Shown: positions 28,855 through 38,342, counted from the first letter of the stretch. The stretch: 64,000 bases of DNA from Chitinibacter tainanensis DSM 15459 (GCF_000429785.1 NZ_AUCN01000017.1:124001-188000); one strand, 5' to 3'. The notes: generated by a model from the sequence alone, not told the origin. Numbers and translations are program-made.

Positions 28855-30681
28855 GTCTTCTTCGCCCAAGAAGCCGCCACTTTGATGCGCCCACAGCCGC
28901 GCATAAATGCCATTGTGCGCCAGCAGCTGCGCGTGCGTGCCTTCCTCGACAATCCGCCCCTGATCCAGCACGATCAACCGATCCATCGCCATAATCGTCG
29001 ACAGCCGATGGGCGATGGCGACCACGGTTTTGCCTTCCATGAGCTGATACAGGCTGTGCTGAATGGCGGCTTCCACTTCCGAATCCAGCGCGCTGGTGGC
29101 TTCATCCAGCAGCAAAATCGGGGCGTTTTTCAGCATTACCCGCGCAATCGCAATCCGCTGGCGTTGACCGCCCGAGAGCTTCACTCCGCGCTCGCCCACA
29201 TGCGCATCGTAGCCTTGCCGCCCCTGTGGGTCGGTGAGCTGAGCGATAAAATCGTGCACTTCCGCGCGCCGGGCGGCATCGATCATGTCTGCATCACTGG
29301 CATCAGGCTGGCCGTACAGAATGTTATCGCGCACCGAGCGATGCAAGAGCGAGGTGTCTTGCGTGACCATGCCGATCTGCCGGCGCAGGCTATCTTGCGT
29401 CACCGCTGCGATATTCTGCCCATCGATGCAGATTTCGCCAGCTTGTAGATCGTAAAAGCGCAGCAGTAAATTCACGATGGTGGATTTACCCGCGCCCGAG
29501 CGACCGACCAGCCCGATTTTCTCGCCAGGCTGAATGCGTAGATTCAGCGCATCCACCACGGGTTTGCTATCGGGACCATAGGCAAAGCGCACTTGCTTAA
29601 ATTCGATCAGCCCTGCGCGCACTTGCAGCGCCGGCGCTTCGGGCGCATCAAGCACCGTCGCTGGTTTGGCCAAGGTGTTCAGGCCATCTTGCACGGTGCC
29701 GATGTTTTCAAACAGCCCAGCCATTTCCCACATAATCCAGTGCGACATCCCACTCAGGCGCAGCGCCATGGCGGTAGCGGCCGCCACCGCGCCCACCCCC
29801 AGCTCGCCTTGCAACCACAACCACAGGGCAATACCGGCAGTGGCCGCGATCAGCAGCATGCTTAAGAGATGATTCACAATCTCGAACAGACTCACCAGTC
29901 GCATCTGGCGGTGCACGGTGAGCATGAATTCCTGCATCGCGGTTTTCACAAATCCCGCCTCGCGGTTGGCGTGCGAAAACAGTTTCACCGTCGTGATATT
30001 GGTGTAGGCATCGGTTACGCGCCCGGTCATTAGCGAGCGGGCATCGGCTTGCGCCTGCGAAACCCGGCTTAAGCGCGGTACAAAAAACACCATCACCGCG
30101 ATATACAGCGCCAACCAGGCAAAAAATGGCCCCATCAGGCGCAGATCAAAGCCGCCGGCAACCACGGTCATGGTGACAAAATAAATCACCACAAACACCA
30201 GAATATCCATGCAGGTGAGCACGGTATCGCGTACCGCCAGCGCGGTTTGCATCACCTTGGCCGAAATCCGGCCGGCAAATTCATCCTGATAAAAGCTCAT
30301 GCTCTGATTGAGCATCTGGCGGTGAAACTGCCAGCGCAAACGCATCGGGAAATTACCGGCCAGCGTTTGATGTTTGATCAGCGTTTGCAGCGCAATCAGT
30401 AATGGGCTGGCCAATACAATACCCAAGAGCAGCAATAAATTGTGTTTTTGCAGCGCCCACAATTGCGCAGGCGGCGTATCGCTCAGCCATTCCACCACAT
30501 TGCCCAACATGCTGTAGAGCAGGGCCTCAAACGCACCGGTGGCGGCGGTAAATAAGGCAAGCCACACAATATGCGCGCGCGCCCCTTGGGTGCAGCTCCA
30601 CACAAAAGGCAGCAGCTGCGCCGGCCGGCGCGGGAGGTTTTCCGGGTAGGCGTCAATCAGGCGTTCAAAGTAATTAAACAT
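28852..30681 (-). CDS. ABC exporter, fused membrane and ATPase domains
   Basis: A 609-residue half-transporter. The membrane domain (about 25-330) has six hydrophobic helices, and the ATPase domain (about 360-600) shows Walker A GLVGRSGAGKSTIV, the signature LSGGQRQRIAIAR, Walker B ILLLDEATSALD and the switch His in AIAHRLSTI. It should dimerise and export a lipid, peptide or drug. The similarity is to the MsbA/multidrug type often annotated as ABC transporter ATP-binding/permease protein; the true msbA would usually sit beside lpxK, which is absent here. Substrate unknown. Confidence 0.9.
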   Translation of the reverse strand: MFNYFERLIDAYPENLPRRPAQLLPFVWSCTQGARAHIVWLALFTAATGAFEALLYSMLGNVVEWLSDTPPAQLWALQKHNLLLLLGIVLASPLLIALQTLIKHQTLAGNFPMRLRWQFHRQMLNQSMSFYQDEFAGRISAKVMQTALAVRDTVLTCMDILVFVVIYFVTMTVVAGGFDLRLMGPFFAWLALYIAVMVFFVPRLSRVSQAQADARSLMTGRVTDAYTNITTVKLFSHANREAGFVKTAMQEFMLTVHRQMRLVSLFEIVNHLLSMLLIAATAGIALWLWLQGELGVGAVAAATAMALRLSGMSHWIMWEMAGLFENIGTVQDGLNTLAKPATVLDAPEAPALQVRAGLIEFKQVRFAYGPDSKPVVDALNLRIQPGEKIGLVGRSGAGKSTIVNLLLRFYDLQAGEICIDGQNIAAVTQDSLRRQIGMVTQDTSLLHRSVRDNILYGQPDASDADMIDAARRAEVHDFIAQLTDPQGRQGYDAHVGERGVKLSGGQRQRIAIARVMLKNAPILLLDEATSALDSEVEAAIQHSLYQLMEGKTVVAIAHRLSTIMAMDRLIVLDQGRIVEEGTHAQLLAHNGIYARLWAHQSGGFLGEED

Positions 30682-30763
30682 CGGCAGGCGCAGGGGCGGT
30701 TATTAATTGAATAAACGCCATCATACGCGGACAGTAGAGGGGCGGCCATTGCTGTGACTGCTT

Positions 30764-30830
30764 TTAGGGGTATGTGGCTGTAGGTTATTTATTGATTTTC
30801 CTGTACGGATATACCGCCCTGGGTATAGGG
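30764..30830 (-). repeat. Intergenic GGGTAT/ATACCC inverted repeat, copy D
   Basis: GGGTAT at 30768, ATACC at 30811 and GGGTAT at 30821. On the minus strand the loop reads AAATCAATAAATAACC. It follows the chitinase terminator (30917) in transcript direction. Confidence 0.6.
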
Positions 30831-30916
30831 TTAATGAGAAAGGTTCTTGCTGCTGAGTTTTGGGCGGTGAGTGTTTCGTGGTGTGGCCAACGCCTTTTGT
30901 TTGGCGTGTCGGCAAT

Positions 30917-30945
30917 AAAAAACGGCAGCCGAAGCTGCCGTTTTT
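30917..30945 (-). terminator. Chitinase gene terminator
   Basis: AAAAACGGCAGC pairs with GCTGCCGTTTTT around CGAA, a perfect twelve-base stem with T tracts on both strands, 21 bases beyond the chitinase stop. Confidence 0.9.
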
Positions 30946-30965
30946 GTTGGCTTATACCAAGCCGA

Positions 30966-32978
30966 TTACTTGGTGTTGTCGACCACGATCTGGCCGTTGA
31001 ACTTCACCTGGCCGCGGAAGAAGTAATCCACGCAGGCTTTGTAGTCGCCGGTATTGGCCAGGCTAAATGGGGTTTGGTAGCTCACCAACTGACACGCCCA
31101 CGATACGCCACCTGGGTTGTTGCCGTTGTAGCCCCAGTTTTTGTCCAGATAGGTTTTGGTGGCCGCGGCTGAACCATCGGTAAAGCCTTTCGATGTGCCG
31201 CAAGTCAGTTGCTCGTTGCTGATATCAATGCCCAGCTCTTTGGTGAACTCTTTATACGCCGCGATCCGGTTCAGCGATTGCTGCGCTTCGGAGCCTTTGC
31301 CACACTCGATACCACCATTAATGATGTAGGTGGTGGCGCCAAATCCAGGTTTCATATTGTTGGCAATATCCACCTGATTCGGCTGCCAAGTGCCATCAAC
31401 AACCCAAGTCATTGGTGGTTTTGGCGATTGTGGGTAGACGGCAAACCAGATGGCAGAGGCGAAGTTCATCCAGGTGTCCGCCACCAGGCCTGGGTTGTCG
31501 AGCAAGACATTCACGTCCCCGTACAGCGATTTGCTGAATGGGCCGTAATTGTAGTTCCACGACAATTGCTTCGAGCCGCGACCGAAGTAGCTAAAGTACT
31601 GGCCTTGGGCGTTTTTACCGCATGGATAGAAGATCGAGAAGATCGAGCCACCCGCGCCGTTAAAGCAATCTTGGTAACCACCCACGCCCGAACCTTCTTG
31701 CATGCCTTGTTCACGCAGGAACCACAGACCTTGGCGGAAAGTTGGAATCGCGGTGTTTTGCTCCATAGTGGCCAACACAGCGTTGTTCTGATCGGCGTAG
31801 CCTCGGGCCGTTGCCGGCGTCAGTGCAGGCCAGTTGGCGCCGGTTTCTTGCGCGAAGTGCGCAAATGAAGTGGCCAGCAGTTTTTTACAGATCAGGTCTG
31901 AGTCGCGACCATCGGTATAGGTTTTGCAATAAGCCGGGAATTTCGCCACGCCTTTGAGCAGATTTTCGTAGGTGTATTTCACATTGCGCACCGGGAAGAA
32001 GTAATCAAACTTCGCCCGTGGCAATACGCGCTCAACGCGTTGTACGTTATCTGGGTTGCTGGCTAGCCCCGGTGCCACCGCATCGACCACGCTATCGGCG
32101 CGTACTTGTAGCGCTTCGCGAATGCGGTCGATGGTTTGGGCATCGCCACCGGCTTGGCTATACAGCGCACGTTCAGCCGCGGTGAATTGGGCGTCGGTCG
32201 GGTAGCCCGCTGGCGCGGTAATGTAGGTGATTTGTGGCTTGTAGGCTGCTGGTGCGCTAGTTGGCGCAGCCGTTGGGCCTGCGGTGACCACTGGGGTTGG
32301 CGCTACCGTTACCACAGGGGTGGCGGTCGGCGTGGCTGTTGGTTTTACCGTTACTACTGGTGTAGCAGTTGGCGTCGCAGTTACGACTGGCGTAGCGCTT
32401 GGCTTGGCCGTTGGGGTAGCGGTCACCACTGGGGTTGCGGTTGGGGCAGGCGTGCTACCACCGGTGCTGCAGTTACCGCCGGCTTTCCAGAGAGTTGGGG
32501 TCGCAGCTGGATTCCAGTTCGCGCCCACATAGGCGGTGTGAGTCGATAGGGCGGTATAGCTGGCGCCGCCAAAATTCACCACGTCGCCGGCTTTGTAGCT
32601 ATTGCCTTCAACCCAGGTCGCGCAGCTGCCAGCCGCTGGTGGGGTGGTCGGCGTGGCGCTTGGTTTAGCCGTTGGCGTGCTGGTTGGCGCGCTTGTTGGG
32701 GCTGTAGTCGGCGCCGTCGTTGGGGCCGCTGTCACCACCGCGGTGGGGGCTGGTGTGCTGCCGGTGCTGTTGCCAACGAGTTCCCATGGGCCCCACTGTT
32801 CGGTGCCGGGGATGTTATTCAGTGTCCACCATTTGGCTTTGTAATCTTTGCCTTGGTAGCTCACAACTTGACCGCCGGTGTAAACCGTTTTGCTGTCCCA
32901 AGCGGTGGCGGCCAGGACCTGGGCCGAGCAGATGGCAGCCGGAATCGCAGCCAGCATCCATTTATTGAACTGGATCAT
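30966..32978 (-). CDS. Secreted GH19 chitinase with two chitin-binding modules
   Basis: A 670-residue exported enzyme that should hydrolyse chitin. Order: Sec signal (1-23); a CBM5/12-type chitin-binding module (about 24-70, AWDSKTVYTGGQVVSYQGKD); a Thr/Pro linker; a second CBM5/12 module (118-170, CATWVEGNSYKAGDVV); a longer Thr/Pro/Val linker; and a GH19 catalytic domain (about 250-665). The catalytic Glu lies in FAHFAQETG near 377, and GRGSKQLSWNYNYGPF and YIINGGIECG are GH19 landmarks. It is monocistronic with a strong terminator. Similar domain order is usual for GH19 enzymes of chitinolytic bacteria. Confidence 0.95.
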   Translation of the reverse strand: MIQFNKWMLAAIPAAICSAQVLAATAWDSKTVYTGGQVVSYQGKDYKAKWWTLNNIPGTEQWGPWELVGNSTGSTPAPTAVVTAAPTTAPTTAPTSAPTSTPTAKPSATPTTPPAAGSCATWVEGNSYKAGDVVNFGGASYTALSTHTAYVGANWNPAATPTLWKAGGNCSTGGSTPAPTATPVVTATPTAKPSATPVVTATPTATPVVTVKPTATPTATPVVTVAPTPVVTAGPTAAPTSAPAAYKPQITYITAPAGYPTDAQFTAAERALYSQAGGDAQTIDRIREALQVRADSVVDAVAPGLASNPDNVQRVERVLPRAKFDYFFPVRNVKYTYENLLKGVAKFPAYCKTYTDGRDSDLICKKLLATSFAHFAQETGANWPALTPATARGYADQNNAVLATMEQNTAIPTFRQGLWFLREQGMQEGSGVGGYQDCFNGAGGSIFSIFYPCGKNAQGQYFSYFGRGSKQLSWNYNYGPFSKSLYGDVNVLLDNPGLVADTWMNFASAIWFAVYPQSPKPPMTWVVDGTWQPNQVDIANNMKPGFGATTYIINGGIECGKGSEAQQSLNRIAAYKEFTKELGIDISNEQLTCGTSKGFTDGSAAATKTYLDKNWGYNGNNPGGVSWACQLVSYQTPFSLANTGDYKACVDYFFRGQVKFNGQIVVDNTK
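32238..32468 (-). repeat. Thr/Pro-rich linker repeats in the chitinase gene (second linker)
   Basis: Coding repeats of units such as PTATPVVT and VVTVKPTATP, about 75 residues, joining the second chitin-binding module to the catalytic domain. The repeated DNA could expand or contract by slippage. Confidence 0.8.
32628..32768 (-). repeat. Thr/Pro-rich linker repeats in the chitinase gene (first linker)
   Basis: Coding repeats of units such as TTAPTSAP and PTAKPSATP, about 45 residues, between the two chitin-binding modules. Confidence 0.75.
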
Positions 32979-33266
32979 CTTGATGTCTCCATCCTTCTTA
33001 TGCCGGTCCTAACGGGCCGTGCTTTGTGTGAAAACGGCTTTTGCCGTGGCTGCCATAGTAAGCGAAGCTGACAAGCTTTGCCTAGTGTGTCAGCACACGT
33101 TTGTCGTTTTAATTCATTCACTTATTTAAATTACGGCGTTGTAATTTTAGAGATATTTGTGCGTCATTTTTGACTTTGATTCGGGTCAAATTCGAACCAA
33201 AAGCGACTTGAATTTAGGCGTATTTATTGTGCAGAAAAATGACGTTGGTATGTGGCTGGGGTGGCT

Positions 33267-33950
33267 TTAAGCGGCTGGCCAGGGCAGGGCGTCTAGTGAG
33301 CCTAAGCTCGCTAGCTGGGCGCTGCAGGCTGTGGCTAGAAAAGCCGTACCAGTGCTTGGTGGGCATTGGTAGTGATAGGTATGTTCGTGTAGGCTAAATG
33401 CTAGCTCGTATGCATGCAGATACCCCCGGTCACTTTCGCCGCCGGCATAGCGGCTGTCGCCGAGAATCGGGCTGCCCAGGCTTTTGAGCGTGACACGCAG
33501 CTGATGGGTGCGGCCAGTGAGTGGTTTGAGCGCAAACAGCCGTAAGCCTTCGCCGAGGCCATAACTAAAAAACTGCGTGATCGCCAGTTGCCCGCCTTCG
33601 CGCACCAGGCGGTAGCTGCCGCCACGACCTTTTTCGATGCCGCCGCGCACTTTGCCCTGTTTCTTACTGGGTTTGTGCGCGCTGATGGCCAGATAATATT
33701 TGCGAATCTGGTGCTGGCTAAATAGCTCCCCCAGCGCGCTGGCAGCGGCGCTGCTACGCGCAAGGAGCAAGAGCCCAGAGGTGAGTTTATCCAGCCGGTG
33801 CACGGCATACAGCTCGGTTAAACCCGTTTGTGCGCGTACCAGCTGCACCAGCCCTGCGGAGCCATCCTGGCTGTGAAAGTCGAGCCCGGCGGGTTTATCC
33901 ACCACGATAAAGTCGGGCTCTTGCGCCAGAATAGGGATAGTGATGCTCAT
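33267..33950 (-). CDS. RluA-family RNA pseudouridine synthase
   Basis: A 227-residue pseudouridine synthase of the RluA/RluC/RluD superfamily, short form without an S4 domain (TIGR01621-like). The catalytic Asp lies in AVHRLDKLTSGLLLL near residue 53; PDFIVVDKPAGLDFHSQ and the GRTHQLRVTLKSLGSPILGD motif complete the active site. The modified RNA cannot be read from sequence. It lies upstream of no other minus-strand gene at close range except the DMT transporter gene (20 bases before its start), with which it may be co-transcribed. Confidence 0.9.
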   Translation of the reverse strand: MSITIPILAQEPDFIVVDKPAGLDFHSQDGSAGLVQLVRAQTGLTELYAVHRLDKLTSGLLLLARSSAAASALGELFSQHQIRKYYLAISAHKPSKKQGKVRGGIEKGRGGSYRLVREGGQLAITQFFSYGLGEGLRLFALKPLTGRTHQLRVTLKSLGSPILGDSRYAGGESDRGYLHAYELAFSLHEHTYHYQCPPSTGTAFLATACSAQLASLGSLDALPWPAA

Positions 33951-33970
33951 GGCTGCTCTGGTGCTATCGA

Positions 33971-34444
33971 TCAGGCGTTGCGCGCGCTGGCGAACTGATC
34001 GCCAAAATTAACTAGCAGCACGCCCACGACGATCAGAGCGGCGCCCGCGAGCCGTGGCCAGGAAAGCTCGCGCAGCGGCAAGCCCAGCCAGCCAAAGCGG
34101 TCAAACAGCAAAGAGGCGATGACTTGTCCGGTGATAATCAGCGCCATCATCGAGGCCGCGCCGAGCTTGGGCGCGATCAGGGTGGTGCCAAACACGAACA
34201 TCGCGCCCAGTAAACCGCCCGCCAGCATCCACGGCTCGGCTTTGGCGATGCCGGCCAGTGCGCCCAGCTTTTGTCCGCTGGCCAGAGAAATGAGCAGCAA
34301 GGTAATGCAACCCACTACGAACGACACCAGCGCCGCTAGCAAGGTGCTGCCCCCAATCATGGCTTTAAGCTGATTATTAATCGCGGCCTGCAGTGGCACC
34401 ACCAGCCCAATCACCAGGGCAAACAGAGCGTAAAAGCTATTCAT
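33971..34444 (-). CDS. DMT-family transporter of the DUF606/YdcZ type
   Basis: A 157-residue inner-membrane protein with five hydrophobic helices, the half-size form of drug/metabolite transporters (DUF606, PF04657). The start MNSFYALFALVIGLVVPLQAAINNQLK and the later AKLGAASMMALIITGQVIASLLFDRFGWLG are typical. Family members presumably work as dimers; the substrate is unknown. I start at the ATG at 34444; the frame is open 21 codons further. It is divergent from the rhodanese gene. Confidence 0.88.
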   Translation of the reverse strand: MNSFYALFALVIGLVVPLQAAINNQLKAMIGGSTLLAALVSFVVGCITLLLISLASGQKLGALAGIAKAEPWMLAGGLLGAMFVFGTTLIAPKLGAASMMALIITGQVIASLLFDRFGWLGLPLRELSWPRLAGAALIVVGVLLVNFGDQFASARNA

Positions 34445-34576
34445 GCGGGGGCTATCCGAAAAGAAATCAGGCCCCGATTGTACTGGCTTGGCTGATTTTT
34501 GCCGCAAAATTTGCTATCAAGGTAAGTGGGAGTCCGTACAATAGCGGAGCTTTTTTGACCCGAGACGGACCTGATC

Positions 34577-34900
34577 ATGCAGCACTTAACCCCTGTTGAA
34601 CTGAGCCAGTGGCTAGCCGATGCCGAGCGAGCGGCGCCTAATTTGCTGGATGTGCGTGAACCATGGGAATTTGCCCTGTGCCAAATCCCCGGCAGCATCA
34701 ATATTCCGATGGGTCATATCCCGAGCGAGCAAGCGCGGCTAGATCCGGATGCCTGCTATGTGGTGATCTGCCATCACGGCGTGCGTAGCTATCAGGTGGC
34801 CGGCTTTCTGGAGCGGCAGGGGTTTGCTGAGATGATCAATCTGGATGGTGGCGTGGCGGCGTGGGCCGATGAAGTTGACCCGACGATGGCGCGTTATTAA
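34577..34900 (+). CDS. Rhodanese-like sulfurtransferase domain protein
   Basis: A 107-residue single rhodanese domain. LLDVREPWEFALCQIPGSINIPMG opens the domain and the active-site loop is CHHGVRS with the nucleophilic Cys near residue 64. It probably carries sulfane sulfur in the cytoplasm. A 107-residue protein gene follows after a repeat element. The related GlpE/PspE groups share this size. Confidence 0.9.
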   Translation: MQHLTPVELSQWLADAERAAPNLLDVREPWEFALCQIPGSINIPMGHIPSEQARLDPDACYVVICHHGVRSYQVAGFLERQGFAEMINLDGGVAAWADEVDPTMARY

Positions 34901-34907
34901 GTAATTA

Positions 34908-34966
34908 ATGCCCCTGGGTATGTGCCTAGGGGTCAATAAAATAAAGGCGGCTAGGCCAATACCCAT
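34908..34966 (+). repeat. Intergenic GGGTAT/ATACCC inverted repeat, copy I
   Basis: GGGTATGTGCCTAG (34916-34929) pairs with CTAGGCCAATACCC (34951-34964), two mismatches in fourteen, around a loop with GTCAATAAAATAAA. The right arm abuts the next ATG at 34965. Confidence 0.75.
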
Positions 34967-35285
34967 GGAATTACGCCGAATTGAAGAGTTTCTATCGCTG
35001 CTCGAACATGAGCTGGCGCATAACCCCGATCTGTATGCCGACATGCGCGCGGTGATGCAGTTTGAGCCCTATGATTTCCTACCCTGGCTGCCTTTGCTGG
35101 ACATCGCCATCGAAAAGCTGGGCGATCTGCCCACCGTGGTGAAATGGCTAACCTGCCCGCATCACGATCTGCACGGCGCCGCGCCTGCTACCTTGGTGGG
35201 CACAGAAAACGGCGTTGAGCTGGCGCGCCAGCTGCTGTTGCAATACGACCCGCTGCCGCCGTGGCGGCAAGCCGGCGCCGAATAA
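34965..35285 (+). CDS. Conserved hypothetical protein, 106 residues
   Basis: A soluble acidic protein, MELRRIEEFLSLLEHELAHN at the start, then YADMRAVMQFEPYDFLPWLPLLDIAIEKL and a CPHHDLHG segment with a Cys-His-His cluster that could bind metal. I recognise no family. The ATG at 34965 is chosen because the earlier frame start (34908) lies inside the repeat element. No ordinary ribosome site is seen, since repeat copy I ends exactly at the ATG. It is probably read through from the rhodanese gene. Confidence 0.65.
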   Translation: MELRRIEEFLSLLEHELAHNPDLYADMRAVMQFEPYDFLPWLPLLDIAIEKLGDLPTVVKWLTCPHHDLHGAAPATLVGTENGVELARQLLLQYDPLPPWRQAGAE

Positions 35286-35347
35286 GCGCGCTCATTCAAG
35301 CAACTTAAAACTTAAACCTCTTTTCGTTTCAGCACATGCTGGCGGCG

Positions 35348-35377
35348 AGCCTGCGCTAGCGGTTATCGGCGCAGGCT
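35348..35377. terminator. Possible terminator hairpin between convergent genes
   Basis: AGCCTGCGC pairs perfectly with GCGCAGGCT around a 12-base loop. No T tract follows on either strand, so termination is uncertain. It lies between the convergent 34965 gene and rlhA. Confidence 0.35.
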
Positions 35378-35404
35378 CAAACTTCAGCCGGATGCGGTGA
35401 CGGC

Positions 35405-37390
35405 TTAGTGGCCGTAGCCGTCCGGTTTGCTTTTATAAAAGGTAATGGTTTGGGCATTGGCCGTCGTCGGCGGTGGCGATTTCAGAATATGTGATTTCAT
35501 CTTGCCGACCACATGCATTTCGCACGGTTTACAGTCAAATTCCAGCCGGTAACTTTCGCTGCCTGAGCTCAGCGTCATCGGTTCGGCGCGAATCTGCCCC
35601 TTCACCCCGATCACCCCTTTGGCCTGTTTCGGACACAGATTGAACGAAAAGCGCAGGCAATGTTTGGTGACCATCAGCGGTACTTCGCCGGCTTCTTCGT
35701 GCGCCTCGTAAGCTGCAGCAATCAATTTAACCCCATGCTTGGCGTAAAACTCGCGTGCTTTGGCGTTGTAAACATTGCCCAGAAATGACAGCGTGTCTTC
35801 GGGATACACCGGCGGCGGGTTTAGCTCGGCTTTGCGCTCGGGCCGCACCCACGCGGCGCTGCGGGCTGCCTCTAATCGCTCCACCGCCTCGCGGCGCAGT
35901 GCATTAATCACCGAAGCGGGCGCAAACCATGGTTGCGAAAGATTGAGCGCCACGTCTTCGGCATAGAACATTGTATTGCCCAATTTGGCTAGATTATCGC
36001 TCAACGTGCTCCAGGCTTTATCCGCGTTTTGCGCCACTTCAAGCGCCAGCTCGACTTGCGCCGTGGCCGTACAGCCGTCGGCGTCGGTCATTGTCAGTGC
36101 CAGCCCAGAGCTGGTTTCATTCAAGCTGAGCCAAGCGCCGATTTTGCGCTCGGCCGATTTTTTCGTCAGCGCCTGCTCCCATGCGTGATCGCGGTTGCGA
36201 TGAATCGGCGTACCGGCTTTCAGGCCCACCAATTCGCTCATCATTTCATTCGGGAACACGCGCCATATGCCGGCGGCTTTATTCGCGGCTTCAACGGTGT
36301 TCGCTTGCACGCCAATCACTTCACGCTTTTTCATGAAGTTCAGCCCATCACCATTACTCATTGCGTCGTTCTGATCGGCGACTTCCAGCTCGAAATACTT
36401 ATCGGTCACCTTGGTGACAGTGCCCAGCGGTACACCCACATATTTGGGCGAATCAAAGGCGCCGATGTCTTCTTTACGGCCGGTGGCAAAATAATCGGTG
36501 TGGCCACGGTGGAACGATTTATCCACATTCGGGCGGAAAAACAGCTCGGTACGCCCGCTGGAAGCGGGGGCAAATTCACTGCGCTCGGCCATGATTTTGT
36601 CGAGCAGCAGGCGATAATGTGCGGTGATGTTTTTCACATACTGCATGTCTTTGTAGCGGCCCTCGATCTTGAATGAGCGCACGCCTGCGTCGATCAGCGC
36701 TTCCAGATTATTGGTCTGATCATTGTCTTTCATCGACAGCAAATGTTTATCAAATGCCACCACCCGGCCATTTTGGTCGGTGAGGGTATAGGGCAGACGA
36801 CAGGCTTGCGAGCAATCGCCACGGTTGGCGCTGCGGCCGGTGTGTGCGTGGCTGATATTGCACTGGCCCGAAAATGCCACGCACAGTGCGCCGTGAATAA
36901 AGTATTCAATCGTGGCGCGATCACCCATGTAATCACTGATCTGTTTGACCTTGCCCAAGCCCAACTCGCGTGCTAACACCACTTGCGAAAAGCCTGCGTC
37001 GGCCAAAAAGGCGGCTTTTTCGGGAGTGCGAATATCGCATTGCGTGCTGGCGTGCAGCTGAATCGGTGGAATATCCAGAGCGAGCACGCCCATGTCTTGC
37101 ACGATCAGTGCATCCACACCCGCGTTGTAAAGCTCAATAATCTGCTGGCGCGCCGGCTCAAGCTCGGAGTCATGCAAAATCGTATTGAGCGTAACGAAAA
37201 TCCGCGCGTGATAGCGATGGGCAAATTCAACCAGCCCGGCAATATCCGCCACCGAATTGGCGGCATTATGCCGCGCGCCAAAGCCCGGCCCGCCGATATA
37301 CACGGCATCGGCGCCATGCAGGATGGCTTCGCGGCCGATTTCGGCGGTTTTGGCCGGGGCAAGCAATTCGAGTTGGTGCGGCAACAGCAT
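35405..37390 (-). CDS. rlhA: 23S rRNA 5-hydroxycytidine C2501 synthase (U32 family)
   Basis: A 661-residue member of the U32 peptidase-like family, matching E. coli RlhA (YdcP) along its whole length as I recall it. RlhA hydroxylates C2501 of 23S rRNA. Landmarks are LELLAPAKTAEIGREAILHGADAVYIGGP, the Cys cluster in ALCVAFSGQCNISH and RGDCSQACRLPY, FKIEGRYKDMQYVKNI, and the C-terminal domain with KHCLRFSFNLCPKQAKG and DCKPCEMHVVGKMK, which likely bind an iron-sulfur cluster. It is a single gene. Confidence 0.93.
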   Translation of the reverse strand: MLLPHQLELLAPAKTAEIGREAILHGADAVYIGGPGFGARHNAANSVADIAGLVEFAHRYHARIFVTLNTILHDSELEPARQQIIELYNAGVDALIVQDMGVLALDIPPIQLHASTQCDIRTPEKAAFLADAGFSQVVLARELGLGKVKQISDYMGDRATIEYFIHGALCVAFSGQCNISHAHTGRSANRGDCSQACRLPYTLTDQNGRVVAFDKHLLSMKDNDQTNNLEALIDAGVRSFKIEGRYKDMQYVKNITAHYRLLLDKIMAERSEFAPASSGRTELFFRPNVDKSFHRGHTDYFATGRKEDIGAFDSPKYVGVPLGTVTKVTDKYFELEVADQNDAMSNGDGLNFMKKREVIGVQANTVEAANKAAGIWRVFPNEMMSELVGLKAGTPIHRNRDHAWEQALTKKSAERKIGAWLSLNETSSGLALTMTDADGCTATAQVELALEVAQNADKAWSTLSDNLAKLGNTMFYAEDVALNLSQPWFAPASVINALRREAVERLEAARSAAWVRPERKAELNPPPVYPEDTLSFLGNVYNAKAREFYAKHGVKLIAAAYEAHEEAGEVPLMVTKHCLRFSFNLCPKQAKGVIGVKGQIRAEPMTLSSGSESYRLEFDCKPCEMHVVGKMKSHILKSPPPTTANAQTITFYKSKPDGYGH

Positions 37391-37487
37391 GGGTCAATCC
37401 GGTATGTGAAGCATTAAGGCGCGGAAGTATAGCGGAATCAAAGGCTTGTGCGGCAGATTTGCCAAGGAAATTCTTCACATTAGCCGG

Positions 37488-38342
37488 CTAGCGGCAGCGG
37501 GATTTGGTGCTGGTTTTTTCGCGATACATGGCTTGATCGGCCTGCGCGATTAAGGCATCGGCGGTGAGTGGCTCAGGGCCGCCAAATGCGGCGCTGCCCA
37601 CGCTGAAGGTCACGCCGTATTCCTGTGCTAGCGGCTTGGCCCGCTGACAGAGGGCCAGTATCCATTGCTGCGGGTTTTGTGCGCCCAACAGCGCCACAAA
37701 TTCATCACCACCCAAGCGATACGCCACCACCTCGGGGGCCTGAATATAGTGCGCGCAGCGCTTGAGCACTTCGTCGCCCACTTCATGGCCAAAGCGATCA
37801 TTCACGGGCTTAAAATTATTCACATCGATATAGAGTAGGGTGCCGCTTTCGCCGGCAGCGATTTTTGCTTGTAAGGTTTCAAACAGGGCGCGGCGATTGC
37901 CCAGTTGTGTGAGTTCATCGCTATAGGCTTGCTGATACAAAGTTTGCTGCAGCGCCTGGCTGCGTTGATTTTCGCTATGGAGCTGGGCGATTAGGTGATT
38001 GCGATCGTGCATCACCCGGACAAAAGCAATGCCGATCAGGCAAAAGCCCACCGCAAACAAGATGTCATCCAGAATATCGGCGTTGTGCCCCCAAAAGCCC
38101 TGGCCCTGATGCAAACCATCGATGTAATCAAACACATGGCCCAGCCAATAAATCAGCACGCCAATCAAAAAAGGCCGCAATAAGCGCTCTTGATAACTAA
38201 AACGCCGCCAGATCACTACCAGCACCAGGCTGGTGATTAGCAAGCCGTAGAAATCGTGCACATCCGGCAGCGGAATAAACTCCAGCAGCGCCCGGACCCC
38301 CAGCAGCAATACCAGCCATTGCCAGGTTGTGATTTTATCCAT
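37488..38342 (-). CDS. Membrane diguanylate cyclase (GGDEF)
   Basis: A 284-residue protein with four predicted membrane helices in residues 1-120 and a GGDEF domain at about 135-280. The active site is YRLGGDEFVAL, preceded by the DELTQLGNRRALFE and DVNNFKPVNDRFGHEVGDEVL motifs. It should make cyclic di-GMP from GTP. No RxxD inhibitory site precedes the active site, so product feedback may be missing. The membrane part is of a small unclassified type; the signal is unknown. Confidence 0.93.
   Translation of the reverse strand: MDKITTWQWLVLLLGVRALLEFIPLPDVHDFYGLLITSLVLVVIWRRFSYQERLLRPFLIGVLIYWLGHVFDYIDGLHQGQGFWGHNADILDDILFAVGFCLIGIAFVRVMHDRNHLIAQLHSENQRSQALQQTLYQQAYSDELTQLGNRRALFETLQAKIAAGESGTLLYIDVNNFKPVNDRFGHEVGDEVLKRCAHYIQAPEVVAYRLGGDEFVALLGAQNPQQWILALCQRAKPLAQEYGVTFSVGSAAFGGPEPLTADALIAQADQAMYREKTSTKSRCR

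Noticed and set aside
33160-33200. TTGAC ... GTCAA inverted repeat and TTCGAA near 33180 as a tRNA or regulator site
   Set aside because: No cloverleaf can be drawn around it and the arms are only five bases.
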